Source of the DNA: Pseudomonas sp. IPO3778
GTDB lineage: Bacteria > Pseudomonadota > Gammaproteobacteria > Pseudomonadales > Pseudomonadaceae
Assembly: GCF_013386825.1 (NCBI RefSeq)
Contig: NZ_JACARC010000078.1
Span: 1-64,000, forward strand
DNA: 64,000 bases
Direction of reading: 5' to 3'
Position numbers and translations under genes: made by a program. Of the stretch, positions 56,001 to 63,600 are shown one piece after another. The notes below the pieces were generated by a model, which saw nothing but the letters and a program-made list of their open reading frames with translations, was not told where the DNA came from and searched no databases. The first letter of the stretch is position 1. Each line of letters opens with the position of its first letter.

Positions 56001-59000
56001 CGCTGTCGGCAACGATGCCTTGCAGCACGTTGATCCAGTGCTGCGACAGGCGCGCAATCGTCGGCGCGTCGAACAGATCGGTGGCGTAGGTCAGCTCGGC
56101 CCACACGTTATCGGTGGACTCGAAGGTGTTCAGGGTCAGGTCGAACTGCGCCGTGTTCGAGGCCCAGTTCAGGCCTTCGATCTCCAGGCGTGGCAAGCGT
56201 GTTGCGACCTGGGCCTGGCGGGTCTGGCTCTGGTGGTTGTGCAGCACCTGGAACAGCGGGCTGTGGCTCAGGCTGCGTTCCGGTTGCAACGCATCGACGA
56301 GTTGCTCGAACGGCAGATCCTGATGGGCCTGGGCGTCGAGCACGGTGTTTTTCACTTGCTGCAACAGGCTGCGGAACGACTGCTGGCTGTCGAACTCGGC
56401 CTTGAGCACCTGAGTGTTGACGAAGAAGCCGATCAGGCCTTCGGTTTCCACCCGGCTGCGGTTGGCCACCGGTACGCCGACACGAATATCGGCCTGGCCG
56501 CTGTAGCGGTGCAGCAGGGTCTGGAACGACGCCAATAACAGCGCAAACAGCGTGACGTTTTCGCGCTGGGCAAGCTGTTTGAGCGCCGTTGCCAGTTCGG
56601 GGCTCAGCGGGATATCACGACGGGCCCCGCGATAGCTCTGCTCCGGTGGACGCGCACGGTCCGTCGGCAACTCCAGCAACGGTTGATCACCGTTGCCCAG
56701 TTGCGCCGTCCAGTAGCTCAATTGCCGCTCGCGCTCCCCCGCATCCATCCACTGCCGTTGCCACACGGCATAGTCGGCGTATTGCACCGGCAGCGCCGGC
56801 AATGGTGCCGCCTGGCCCTGACTGTGGGCGGCATACAAGGTCACCAGCTCGTCGACCATGATGCTCATCGACCAACCATCGGAAACGATATGGTGCAGCG
56901 TGATGATCAGCGCATGGTCATCGGCGGCCAGGCGCAACAGCTTGACCCGCAGCAGCGGGCCTTGTTGCAGGTTGAACAAGTGCCGGGTTTCTTCGGCGAC
57001 CAGCGCTTGCAGCGTGGCTTCATCCAGGTCTGCCGCGACGTTTTCCACGTTCAGCGCCAGGGCAACCTGGGGCTGGATCAATTGCAGGGTGCGCCCTTGC
57101 TCCTCGACGAAACACGTGCGCAACGATTCGTGACGGGCAATCAGCGCCTCGAAGCTGCGCTGCAACGCGGGCAGGTCCAGCTCCCCACGCAGGCGCAGCG
57201 CGGCAGGCACGTGATAGGCCGTGCTGGTGGGTTCCAGTTGCCAGAGAAACCATTGCCGTTCCTGGGCATAGGACAGCGCCAGTGGTTGCAGGCGTGGCAA
57301 CGCGACGATTGGCGGTTGCTGATGCGCCTGCCCGACACCGAGGGCAGCGACAAAATCCTCCAGAACGCTGTGTTCGAACAGCGTGCGCAACGGCACTTGC
57401 ACGTTCAGCGCCTGGCGTACCCGCGAGACCACTTGAGTGACCAGCAACGAATGGCCGCCCAGCTCGAAGAAGTGGTCGCCCAGGCCCACGCGTTCCAGCT
57501 TGAGCACCGCTTGCCAGATCTCGGCGACGCGGTGCTGGGTGGCGGTGTGTGGCGCGCGGTAAGTCGATTGCAACAGGCTGGCATCCGGAGCCGGCAGGGC
57601 TTTGCGGTCAACCTTGCCGTTGGGGGTCAGCGGCAATTGCGCGAGGAACAGCAGGTGCGCCGGAACCATGTATTCCGGCAGCTCGGCCTTGAGGCCGGCC
57701 TTGAGCGCGGCGCGCAGATGGGCTTCGCCGTCGGCATCCAGTGCCTGCGCAGCCGATGGCACCACGTAGCCCACCAGTTGCGGGCCGGTCGGGCCTTCCT
57801 GTGCGACCACCACGGTTTCGCGAACGCAATCGAGCGCCAGCAAGCGCGCTTCGATCTCGCCCAGTTCAATCCGAAAGCCACGGATCTTCACTTGATGGTC
57901 GATGCGCCCGATGTATTCGATCACGCCTTCGGCACGGTAACGGGTCAGGTCACCGGTGCGGTACAGCCGCGCGCCGGTTTTGGAGAAGGGATCCGGCACA
58001 AACCGCTCGGCCGTCAGGCTTGGGCGCTGGAAGTAACCACGGGCCAGGCCGGCGCCGCCGATCAGCAGTTCCCCGGGCGCGCCGAGCGGGTTGAGCTCAA
58101 GGTCGCTGCCGAGGATGTACAGCGCCGTGTTGTCGATCGGCGTACCGAGGAACGGACGGCTGTTGTCCGCGCTCAACGCATGTTGCGCCGACCAGATGGT
58201 GGTTTCGGTGGGGCCGTAAAGGTTCCACACCCTCGGCGTCAGCGCCAGCATGCGGTGCGCGAGTTCCTGGGACAGCGCTTCACCGCCACACAGGAACGTA
58301 CGACCCTGGAGGATCGCGGCGTGTTCGTTGTCCAGCAGCATGCGCCAGGTCGATGGCGTGGCTTGCAACACAGTGACGGCGTGACGCTCGATCAGTTCGA
58401 GCACGGCTTGCGGGTCCTGATGCACATCCTTGCCGGTCAGCACCACACAGGCGCCGGCCAGCAGCGGGCCGTAGATTTCCAGGCCGAAAATATCGAACGA
58501 GAACGTGGTCAGCGACAGCACGCGATCCACCGCCGTGATCCCCGGCTGCCTGATCATGCTCGCGACAAAGTTGCTCAGTGCCCCGTGGCGCACCATCACG
58601 CCCTTGGGCTTGCCGGTGGAGCCTGAGGTGTAAATCGTATACGCCAGGTGTTCGCCGCTGACCGCAACCTGCGGCGCAACCGGTGGATACGCCGACAGCC
58701 CTTCCGGCCCTTGATCCAGCAACAGGGTTTGTACGCCCGCCGGGATCGGCAACCGGCTCTGCACGTGCGCCTGGGTCAGCAGCAATTGCAGGCCGCTGTC
58801 CTCGATCATGTAGGCCAGGCGATCCTCCGGGTACGCCGGGTCCAGCGGCACATACGCACCGCCCGCCTTGAGGATCGCCAGCAGGCCGACAATCATGTCG
58901 GCACTGCGCTCGACGGCAATGCCCACCAGCCGGTCCGGGCCGACACCGGCTTCGATCAACCGGTGCGCCAACTGATTGGCCCGGCTATCCAGCTCACTGT

Positions 59001-60618
59001 AGGTCAACACATCTTCACCGATGACCAGCGCGATCGCTTCTGGCGCCTGCTGCGCACGCAAGGCAACGTCCTGATGCACGCATTCGGCGTGCCCCGCGGG
59101 ATCGGCGACACGCAACCAGTCCTGCAACAGCTCGCCGTGCTCGGTACGTTCCAGCAACGGCAATTCGCCTACGCGCCGGGTCGGAGCGGCGACGATGCCC
59201 TGCAGCAAGTGCTGCCAGTGACGGGCCAGACGCTCGACCGTCTCGGGCTTGAACAGGTCGGTGGCGTAGGTCAGTTCGGCGGCAAAACCGTCGCTGGACT
59301 CATAGGTGTTGAGGGTCAGGTCGAACTGGGCGGTGCGCCCTTCCCACTGCACCTCCTCGACACTCAACTGCGGCAATTGCGCCGCGCTACGGCCCGGGTC
59401 ACGACTGGCCTGATGGTTGAACATCACCTGGAACACCGGGCTGTGACTCAAGCTGCGCTCCGGTTGCAGGGCCTCGATCAGTTGCTCGAACGGCAAGTCC
59501 TGATGCGCCTGGGCCGCCATCGCCGATTGCTTGACCTGGGCCAGCAAATCATTGAACGGCAGTTGCCCGTTTACGTCGGCATTGAGCACCTGGGTGTTGA
59601 CGAAAAAACCGATCAGCCCTTCAGTCTCGACCCGATTACGGTTGGCGGTCGGCACGCCGACGCGAATCTGCGCCTGGCCGCTGTAGCGATGCAGCAACGC
59701 CTGGAACGAGGCCAGCAAGACCATGAACAGGCTTGCGCCTTCGCGCTGGGCCAGTTGTTTGAGGGCTTCGCCCAGGGCCGCCGGCAGGTTCAGTTCGAGC
59801 CGCGCACCGCGCAGGCTTTGTATTGCCGGGCGCGGAAAATCAAGCGGCAACCCCAGCACCGGCTGCTCGCCGCCCAGGGTGTTGACCCAATACGCCAGTT
59901 GCCGCTCACGCTCACCGGCTTCCAGCCAGTGGCGCTGCCAGATCGCGTAGTCCGCGTATTGCACCGCCAGTTCCGGCAGGCTCAGCGACTGCCCGGCGGT
60001 GTCTGCCGCGTAATGCTGGATAAGCTCGCCCACCAACACCTTGATCGACCAGCCATCGGAGATAATGTGGTGCTGGATCAGCACCAACACATGATCGTCC
60101 TGCGCCACTTCGAGCAGCGACACCCGCAGCAACGGGCCCTGTTGCAGATCGAACGGGCGCGCGGTCTCGCTGTCGACGAACGCCTTGATCGCAGCGTCCT
60201 CACCCGCCGCGTCAAGGCCTTCGGCCAGCGGTGTCAGGTGGATGCTCAACGGCAACTGCGGATGAATGACCTGGCAGAAGGTTTCACCGTGCTCGGCGAA
60301 GGTGGTGCGCAAACTGTCGTGACGCGCCGCCACCGCATTGAAACTGCGCTCCAGCGCCGCGACATCCAGCCGGCCCTTGAGGCGCAAGGCGCTGGGGATG
60401 TGATAGGCGGTGCTGTGGGGGTCCATTTGCCAAAGGAACAGTTGACGCTCCTGAGCATACGACAGAGGAATCGCCGCAAACCCGGAACGTGTTTCCGGGA
60501 TCGGCAGGTTGGCCGGAGAAACCCCCTCTTCGAGCATCTTTTCCAGGTACAGCTTGCGTTTGTCCAGCGGCAGAGTGATAAAGCGCTTGGCTACCCTCAA
60601 AGCAACACTCTTGTCCAT
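47071..60618 (-). CDS. Giant pyoverdine NRPS: C-A(Gly)-T-C-A(Thr)-T-E-C-A(Ala-like)-T-C-hydroxylase
   Basis: 4515 residues. Module 1: HHIISDGWS near 183, A3 motif near 662, code DILQLGLIWK (Gly), GGHS near 1053. Module 2: HHIVSDGWS near 1240, A3 near 1723, code DFWNVGMVHK (Thr), carrier GGDSI near 2127, epimerase HHLVVDGVSW near 2309, giving D-Thr or D-allo-Thr. Module 3: D-L-type condensation HHILMDGWS near 2781, A3 near 3243, code DLWNNALTYK (Ala-like), GGHS near 3634. A fourth condensation domain (HHIISDGWS near 3833) is followed, after an Ala/Pro/Lys linker, by a TauD/SyrP-like Fe(II)/2-oxoglutarate hydroxylase (HNE near 4273, distal His in VAHARDPFEGPRK near 4468). The start overlaps the preceding NRPS stop as TGATG. 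It is similar in role to PvdI/PvdJ of P. aeruginosa but differs in domain order. Confidence 0.92.
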   Translation of the reverse strand: MDKSVALRVAKRFITLPLDKRKLYLEKMLEEGVSPANLPIPETRSGFAAIPLSYAQERQLFLWQMDPHSTAYHIPSALRLKGRLDVAALERSFNAVAARHDSLRTTFAEHGETFCQVIHPQLPLSIHLTPLAEGLDAAGEDAAIKAFVDSETARPFDLQQGPLLRVSLLEVAQDDHVLVLIQHHIISDGWSIKVLVGELIQHYAADTAGQSLSLPELAVQYADYAIWQRHWLEAGERERQLAYWVNTLGGEQPVLGLPLDFPRPAIQSLRGARLELNLPAALGEALKQLAQREGASLFMVLLASFQALLHRYSGQAQIRVGVPTANRNRVETEGLIGFFVNTQVLNADVNGQLPFNDLLAQVKQSAMAAQAHQDLPFEQLIEALQPERSLSHSPVFQVMFNHQASRDPGRSAAQLPQLSVEEVQWEGRTAQFDLTLNTYESSDGFAAELTYATDLFKPETVERLARHWQHLLQGIVAAPTRRVGELPLLERTEHGELLQDWLRVADPAGHAECVHQDVALRAQQAPEAIALVIGEDVLTYSELDSRANQLAHRLIEAGVGPDRLVGIAVERSADMIVGLLAILKAGGAYVPLDPAYPEDRLAYMIEDSGLQLLLTQAHVQSRLPIPAGVQTLLLDQGPEGLSAYPPVAPQVAVSGEHLAYTIYTSGSTGKPKGVMVRHGALSNFVASMIRQPGITAVDRVLSLTTFSFDIFGLEIYGPLLAGACVVLTGKDVHQDPQAVLELIERHAVTVLQATPSTWRMLLDNEHAAILQGRTFLCGGEALSQELAHRMLALTPRVWNLYGPTETTIWSAQHALSADNSRPFLGTPIDNTALYILGSDLELNPLGAPGELLIGGAGLARGYFQRPSLTAERFVPDPFSKTGARLYRTGDLTRYRAEGVIEYIGRIDHQVKIRGFRIELGEIEARLLALDCVRETVVVAQEGPTGPQLVGYVVPSAAQALDADGEAHLRAALKAGLKAELPEYMVPAHLLFLAQLPLTPNGKVDRKALPAPDASLLQSTYRAPHTATQHRVAEIWQAVLKLERVGLGDHFFELGGHSLLVTQVVSRVRQALNVQVPLRTLFEHSVLEDFVAALGVGQAHQQPPIVALPRLQPLALSYAQERQWFLWQLEPTSTAYHVPAALRLRGELDLPALQRSFEALIARHESLRTCFVEEQGRTLQLIQPQVALALNVENVAADLDEATLQALVAEETRHLFNLQQGPLLRVKLLRLAADDHALIITLHHIVSDGWSMSIMVDELVTLYAAHSQGQAAPLPALPVQYADYAVWQRQWMDAGERERQLSYWTAQLGNGDQPLLELPTDRARPPEQSYRGARRDIPLSPELATALKQLAQRENVTLFALLLASFQTLLHRYSGQADIRVGVPVANRSRVETEGLIGFFVNTQVLKAEFDSQQSFRSLLQQVKNTVLDAQAHQDLPFEQLVDALQPERSLSHSPLFQVLHNHQSQTRQAQVATRLPRLEIEGLNWASNTAQFDLTLNTFESTDNVWAELTYATDLFDAPTIARLSQHWINVLQGIVADSGQRIAELPLHDAAERQATLLQWNPAVTDFASEQCLHQRIEAQAARAPHAIAVTYGDQALSYGELNARANQLAYALIDSGVGPDVRVGLAVERSLDMLVGLLAILKAGGAYVPLDPSYPQERLSYMIGDSGIGLLLTQRHLLERLPLPDSVRSLLLDQPRDGLKGYSDSNPHVPMSPDNLAYVIYTSGSTGQPKGTLLAHHNVLRLFNATQAWFDFGARDVWSLFHSYAFDFSVWEIFGALLYGGKLVVVPYEVSRSPEDFFALLCREQVTVLNQTPSAFRPLMQVACAPEHANLQLALRYVVFGGEALEVKRLRPWFERFGDQAPRLINMYGITETTVHVTYRPLSMADLQRDASSPIGEPIPDLSWYLLDGDLNPVSKGCIGELYIGRAGLARGYLNRADLTTLRFIPDPFAADGGRLYRTGDLARYRADGVIEYIGRIDHQVKIRGFRIELGEIEAHLLEHAAIRQAVVLAQPGLSGQQLVAYLVPDEASLLEADAGEQAQWRDKVRAELKANLPDHMVPAHLLLLAQLPLTANGKLNRAALPSPDASQAQQAYQAPQSDMEQRLADIWQNVLKLPQVGLNDNFFELGGDSIISIQVVSRARQAGIRLSPKDLFQHQTVQRLALVAQLGGESNIDQHPVTGAALLLPIQQQFFEDQIPERHHWNQSVLLRPRQALEAAKVEQVLQALVAHHDALRLSFTQHNGLWQAEHRLVAEVPQNLLWQEDVADAAALEALGNHAQRSLDLQHGPLLRAVLATLADGSQRLLLVIHHLVVDGVSWRILLEDLQSAYQQLINGKAMRLPAKTSAFKDWSEHLQRYANSPALQEELAYWQACLRDVSTDLPCKRVDAGQQNRMAQTVQTRLGSELTRQLLQEAPAAYRTQVNDLLLTALARIVGRWSGQASTLIQLEGHGREELFGGVDLTRTLGWFTSLFPVRLTPAATAGDSIKQIKEQLRSIPNKGIGFGALRHFGEAQAQESLRALPSPRITFNYLGQFDGSFEGDDGALFVPSPDNAGLDQSPDAPLGNWLTLNGQVYGGELRVGWTFSTERFDSTVIEALAQDYARELTALIEHCLTPGVEGLTPSDFPLAGLTQAQLDGLPTAPHRVEDIYPLSPMQQGMLFHTLYAQQSGDYINQLCVAVDGLQVERFRDAWQAAMDSHEVLRSGFMWEGDLPRPLQVVHKGLAVPFSVLDWRDRADLPQALNELQLAQRLQGFDLHAAPLLRLVVVRVAAERYQLIYTSHHILMDGWSNSQLLGDVLQRYHGHAPAVGAGRYRDYIEWLAQQDAQVTEHFWKGQLADFEAPTLLADAVMRRTETSVAGQGEYLLTLDSAVTAEINRFARAQKITVNTLVQAAWLLLLQRYTGQHTVAFGATVSGRPAQLQGVEGQIGLFINTLPVIASPRAEQPLHEWLQQVQAQNLLLREQEHTPLFDIQRWAGQSGEALFDNILVFENYPIAEALQQAAADDLRFGEVDRYEQTSYPLTLMVNLDQQMTVHFGYQQASFAADTVVCLASQLQQLLQQMSVSAEQCLGELDLLAATQRQQMLHDWNRIDAQRVEALCIHQMIERQVSAQPHALAVTFGTAAFTYGDIDIRANRLAHRLIECGVGPESRVGVALQRSDSLLVALLAVLKAGGTYVPLDPDYPADRVAYMLEDSRARVLLTEAGVAATLTVSGDTQVVCVDHLQLGDYRSDAPVTGVTADNLAYVIYTSGSTGKPKGVAITHRNVRALIEWSKTVYSRDDIQGVLASTSVCFDLSVWELFVTLANGGSLIIARNALELPNLAARDQVRLINTVPSAINALQDAGEIPPGVRIINLAGEPLKQHLVDTLYRQAGIEHVYDLYGPSEDTTYSTWTRREAGGTANIGRPLTGTASYLLGGDLQPAPLGVAAELYLSGAGITRGYLGRAAMTAEKFVPNPFAAHGERLYRTGDLARYRADGVIEYVGRIDHQVKVRGFRIELGEIEARLLQVPDVRQALVVAQPGASTAQLVAYVVFDDPAIAHAGAAVQANLRETLKARLNEHLPDYMIPAHMLFLASLPLTPNGKVDRKALPAIDARVADGEFVAPVGALEQQVATIWQNVLELDRVGREDHFFELGGHSLLATQAVSRLRKLSVGPLSLRDLFNHPRLKDLAAWMAQEQTQPLDGSASHAVVLKAWGPKSSAPLSLVQRRLWVAEQLSGGSSAYGMPLALRLRGELSIERFMGSFAQVVRRHEVLRTAYAQDDDGDPVALIAEQVDVDFPLIDLSALSRSAQEEHVAQAALENARTPIDLEQAPLWRGRILHLSPTEHVLLFSMHHIISDGWSMGVLINELVQRYERDKAGDATPLPALEVQYSDFALWQQALERQGILGRQAAYWKEQLDGYSGQLGLPLDKPRGAVASYDGDAVQFRLTSELSQALRKVSAEAGVTLYSTLLASFQVLLHRFGEGADMVVGADVAGREQPELEQLIGFFVNVLPLRSRFDTAATFATFLADTQDNLLGALEHQDLPLDMIVERCGVPRHKGMNPLVQVLFVMNNLPGRTPSMGGLSVEPLAALQTHSKFDMALFVDEEEGQLLGNWQFATTLFGHERIQYLVQAWIALLEQIVADQDIQLGAISMPVDNSAVATTPAAPGPKADKLGKFLKRGATPVAKVRPAPVRESLIAAPEPFPLLVEPNEPQLDLVEWIKNNRPLIEEKLATHGGILFRGFDLDGIQGFEAFAEAIQPGLYGQYGDLPKKEGGKNTYRSTPYPERKMILFHNESSHQDRWPRKQMFYCEQAAPVGGATPVVDCRLMYEKLPADLRDTFESKGLLYVRTFTDNLDVSWQHFFKTEDRADVEARCRAGGIEWRWLDNNELQTRTPGPAVIRHPITGAKSFFNQVQLHHIYWLEPDVREDLLAMFGPERMPRHVYYGDGTPIEDDVMRRIGELYEECAVRFDWQKGDAILLDNMLVAHARDPFEGPRKIVVAMGDMYDHSRLERPSGKGQNAQGALNTEETGA

Positions 60619-63600
60619 CAGACTTCCTCCATATCGTCAAGCAGGGCTTCCAGCTTGCTCAGTTTCTGTTCGTTGATTGCCCCGCCTCCCGTATCGAGTC
60701 GAGCGACAAAATCCTTCAGGACGGGGTACTGGAATAACAGTTGCGGGGTCAGCGTCAGCCCCCGTTCAAGGGCCAAGCGCGACACCACGTTGACCACCAG
60801 CAGCGAGTGCCCGCCCAGTTCGAAGAAGTGATCGTTCAGGCCGATGCGCTCCACCTCAAGCACGTGCTGCCAGATCGCCGCGACCTGCTGCTCAAGCTCG
60901 CTGTGGGGTGCGACATACACGGCCTGCATCTGGCTGGCATCCACGGCGGGCAGGGCCTTGCGGTCGAGCTTGCCGTTGGGGGTCAGTGGCAACTGCTCAA
61001 GGAACAGCAGGTGCGCAGGAATCATGTAGTCAGGTAACGAAGACTTGAGGGCAGTCTTTAGTCCGTCACGCAACCGCCGTTGCGCATCGCCGTCGTACAG
61101 GTCCAGTTGCGCGGCGGCCACGTAGGCCACCAGTTGGGCGCCATTCGCGCTGTCGACGGCCAGCACCGCCGCTTCGCGTACCGTCGGCTGGGCGAGCAAT
61201 CGCCCTTCGATTTCACCCAGTTCGATACGGAATCCGCGAATTTTCACCTGATGGTCGATCCGGCCCATGTACTCCAGATCGGCCTCCTCACGCTGGCGAA
61301 CCAGGTCACCGGTGCGGTACATCCGTTCGCCATTGCCGACGAACGGATTGGGCACAAAGCGCTCGGCGGTCATCGCTGCACGGCCCAGGTAACCACGAGT
61401 GATCCCCGTGCCCGACAGGTACAACTCCGCCGAAACCCCTGGCGGCACCGGTTGCAGGTCGGTGTCGAGCACATGGCTGGCGCTGTGATCGAGGACACGG
61501 CCAATCCGCGCCTGACCGCCGGCACTGCGGCGGGTCCAGGTCGAATAAGTGGTGTCTTCCGACGGGCCGTACAGGTCGTAGACGTGGGCGACCGTCGCTT
61601 GCTGATACAGCGCGTCGACCAGGCCCTGCTTGAGCGGTTCGCCCGCCAGGTTGATGATGCGCACGCTCGGCGGAATCTGCCCGGCGCGCTGCAACGCGGC
61701 AATTGCCGACGGCACGGTATTGATCAGGCGGACCTGATCGCGAGCCGGCAGTTGCGCAAGCTCCAGCGCATTACGCGCGATGATCAGTGAGCCGCCGTTG
61801 GCCAGGGTCACAAACAGCTCCCACACCGACAGGTCGAAGCACACCGAAGTCGACGCCAGTACGCCTTGAATGTCTTCGCGGCTGTAGACCCCGGCAGACC
61901 AGTCAATGAGTGCCATGACATTGCGATGGGCAATCGCCACGCCTTTTGGCTGGCCGGTGGAGCCGGAGGTGTAGATCACGTAGGCGAGGTTGTCCGGTTG
62001 CACCGCCGTGTGAGGCGCGTCCTGCGGGTAATCGTGCAGTGCAAGCAGGTCCAGCAGCAACACGTGGGTATCGCCCGGCACACTCAGGGTTGCAGCGACA
62101 GCCTGCTCGGTCAGCAGCACCCGCGCACGGCTGTCTTCCAGCATGTAGGCGACGCGATCGACCGGGTAATCCGGGTCCAACGGCACATACGCACCGCCGG
62201 CCTTGAGCACCGCCAGCAAGGCGATGAGCAACTGCCCGGAACGCGGCATCGCCACGCCCACCCGCACTTCCGGGCCGACGCCCAGTTCGATCAACTTGTG
62301 CGCCAGACGATTGGCTTGCGCGTCCAGTTCGGCGTAGCTCAGTCGCGTGTCGGCGAAGGTCACCGCCAGCGCGTCCGGGGTGGCGGCGACCTGAAGCGCG
62401 ATACGCTGGTGAATGCACCGCTCGGTGACGAAACCGGGCGCGGCGCACGGGACGCTGTCGATCAGCGTCAGCTCGCTCAGCGAACGCTCACCCGCCTCCG
62501 TCATCTGGCTCAGCAGGCGCTGCAGATGCCCGCCCAACTGGGCCACGCTGGCCGCCGTAAAGCGGTGGCACTGGTAGCTGAAATGCACCGACAGTTGCGT
62601 GCCCATGTTCACCAGCAGGGTCAGCGGATAGTGGGTCTGCTCTTGATTGGCCACCGCACCGAAGCGCAGGCCTTGCGGCGCGCCACGCTCCAGCGCTTCG
62701 CCAATCGGGTAGTTCTCGAACACCATCAGGCTGTCGAACAGCACGTCACCGCCCTGCCCGGCCCAACGCTGTATGTCTGCCAGCGGCGTGTGTTCGAACT
62801 CGCGCGAGGCGAGGTTTTGCGCCTGCACAGCGTGCAGCCAACTGGCCAGGCTCTGCTGTGCTTGCGGTGCAGCCACCACGGGCAGGGTGTTGATGAACAG
62901 GCCAATCTGCGCTTCGACCCCGGGCAGGTCCGCCGGGCGCCCGGCGACAGTGGCGCCGAACGCCACACAATCCTTGCCGGTGTAGCGCTGCAACAGCAGC
63001 AGCCATGCGGCTTGCACCAGGGTGTTGACGGTGACTTTCGAGGCCCGCGCAAAGGTGTCCAGGCGTTGGGTCAGATCCGCGTCCAGCACCTGGTAATGAT
63101 CGCCGTAACCGACACTCGGCGAGCCCGCATCGGAACGCGCGATGGCATCAGCCAGGCGCGTCGGCTCTTGCAGGTCATTCAGTGGCGCCAGCCAATAGCC
63201 GTGGGCAGCCGCCGCGTCTTGGCGCTGCAACCAGCCAATGTAGTCGCGATAACGACCGGCCGGGCGCACAACCGCTTCACCGCGATAATGCTGCAACACT
63301 TCGCCCAGCAACTGCGCGCTGCTCCAGCCGTCCATCAGGATGTGATGGTTGGTGTAGATCAGGTGATGCCGATCGGCGGCGGTGCGTACCAGTACCAGGC
63401 GCATCAGCGGCGCACAGGTCAGGTCCAGGCCCAGTGCCCGCTCTTCATCGGCAAGGGTTTGCAGTGCCGCATCGAGCCCGGCCTTGCCATTCCAGTCGAG
63501 CACGCTGAACGGCACGTCGACCTGACGCTGTACCACTTGCACCGGTTGCGGCAGGTCGCCCTGCCAGAAGAACCCGGTACGCAGGATGTCATGGGCATCC

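Noticed and set aside
54412..56538. Long plus-strand open frame (708 codons) inside the 4515-residue NRPS gene
   Set aside because: It lies wholly antisense to conserved NRPS domains and has a His/Arg/Gln-rich composition, typical of high-GC antisense shadows. A similar frame at 58648-60831 was rejected for the same reason.
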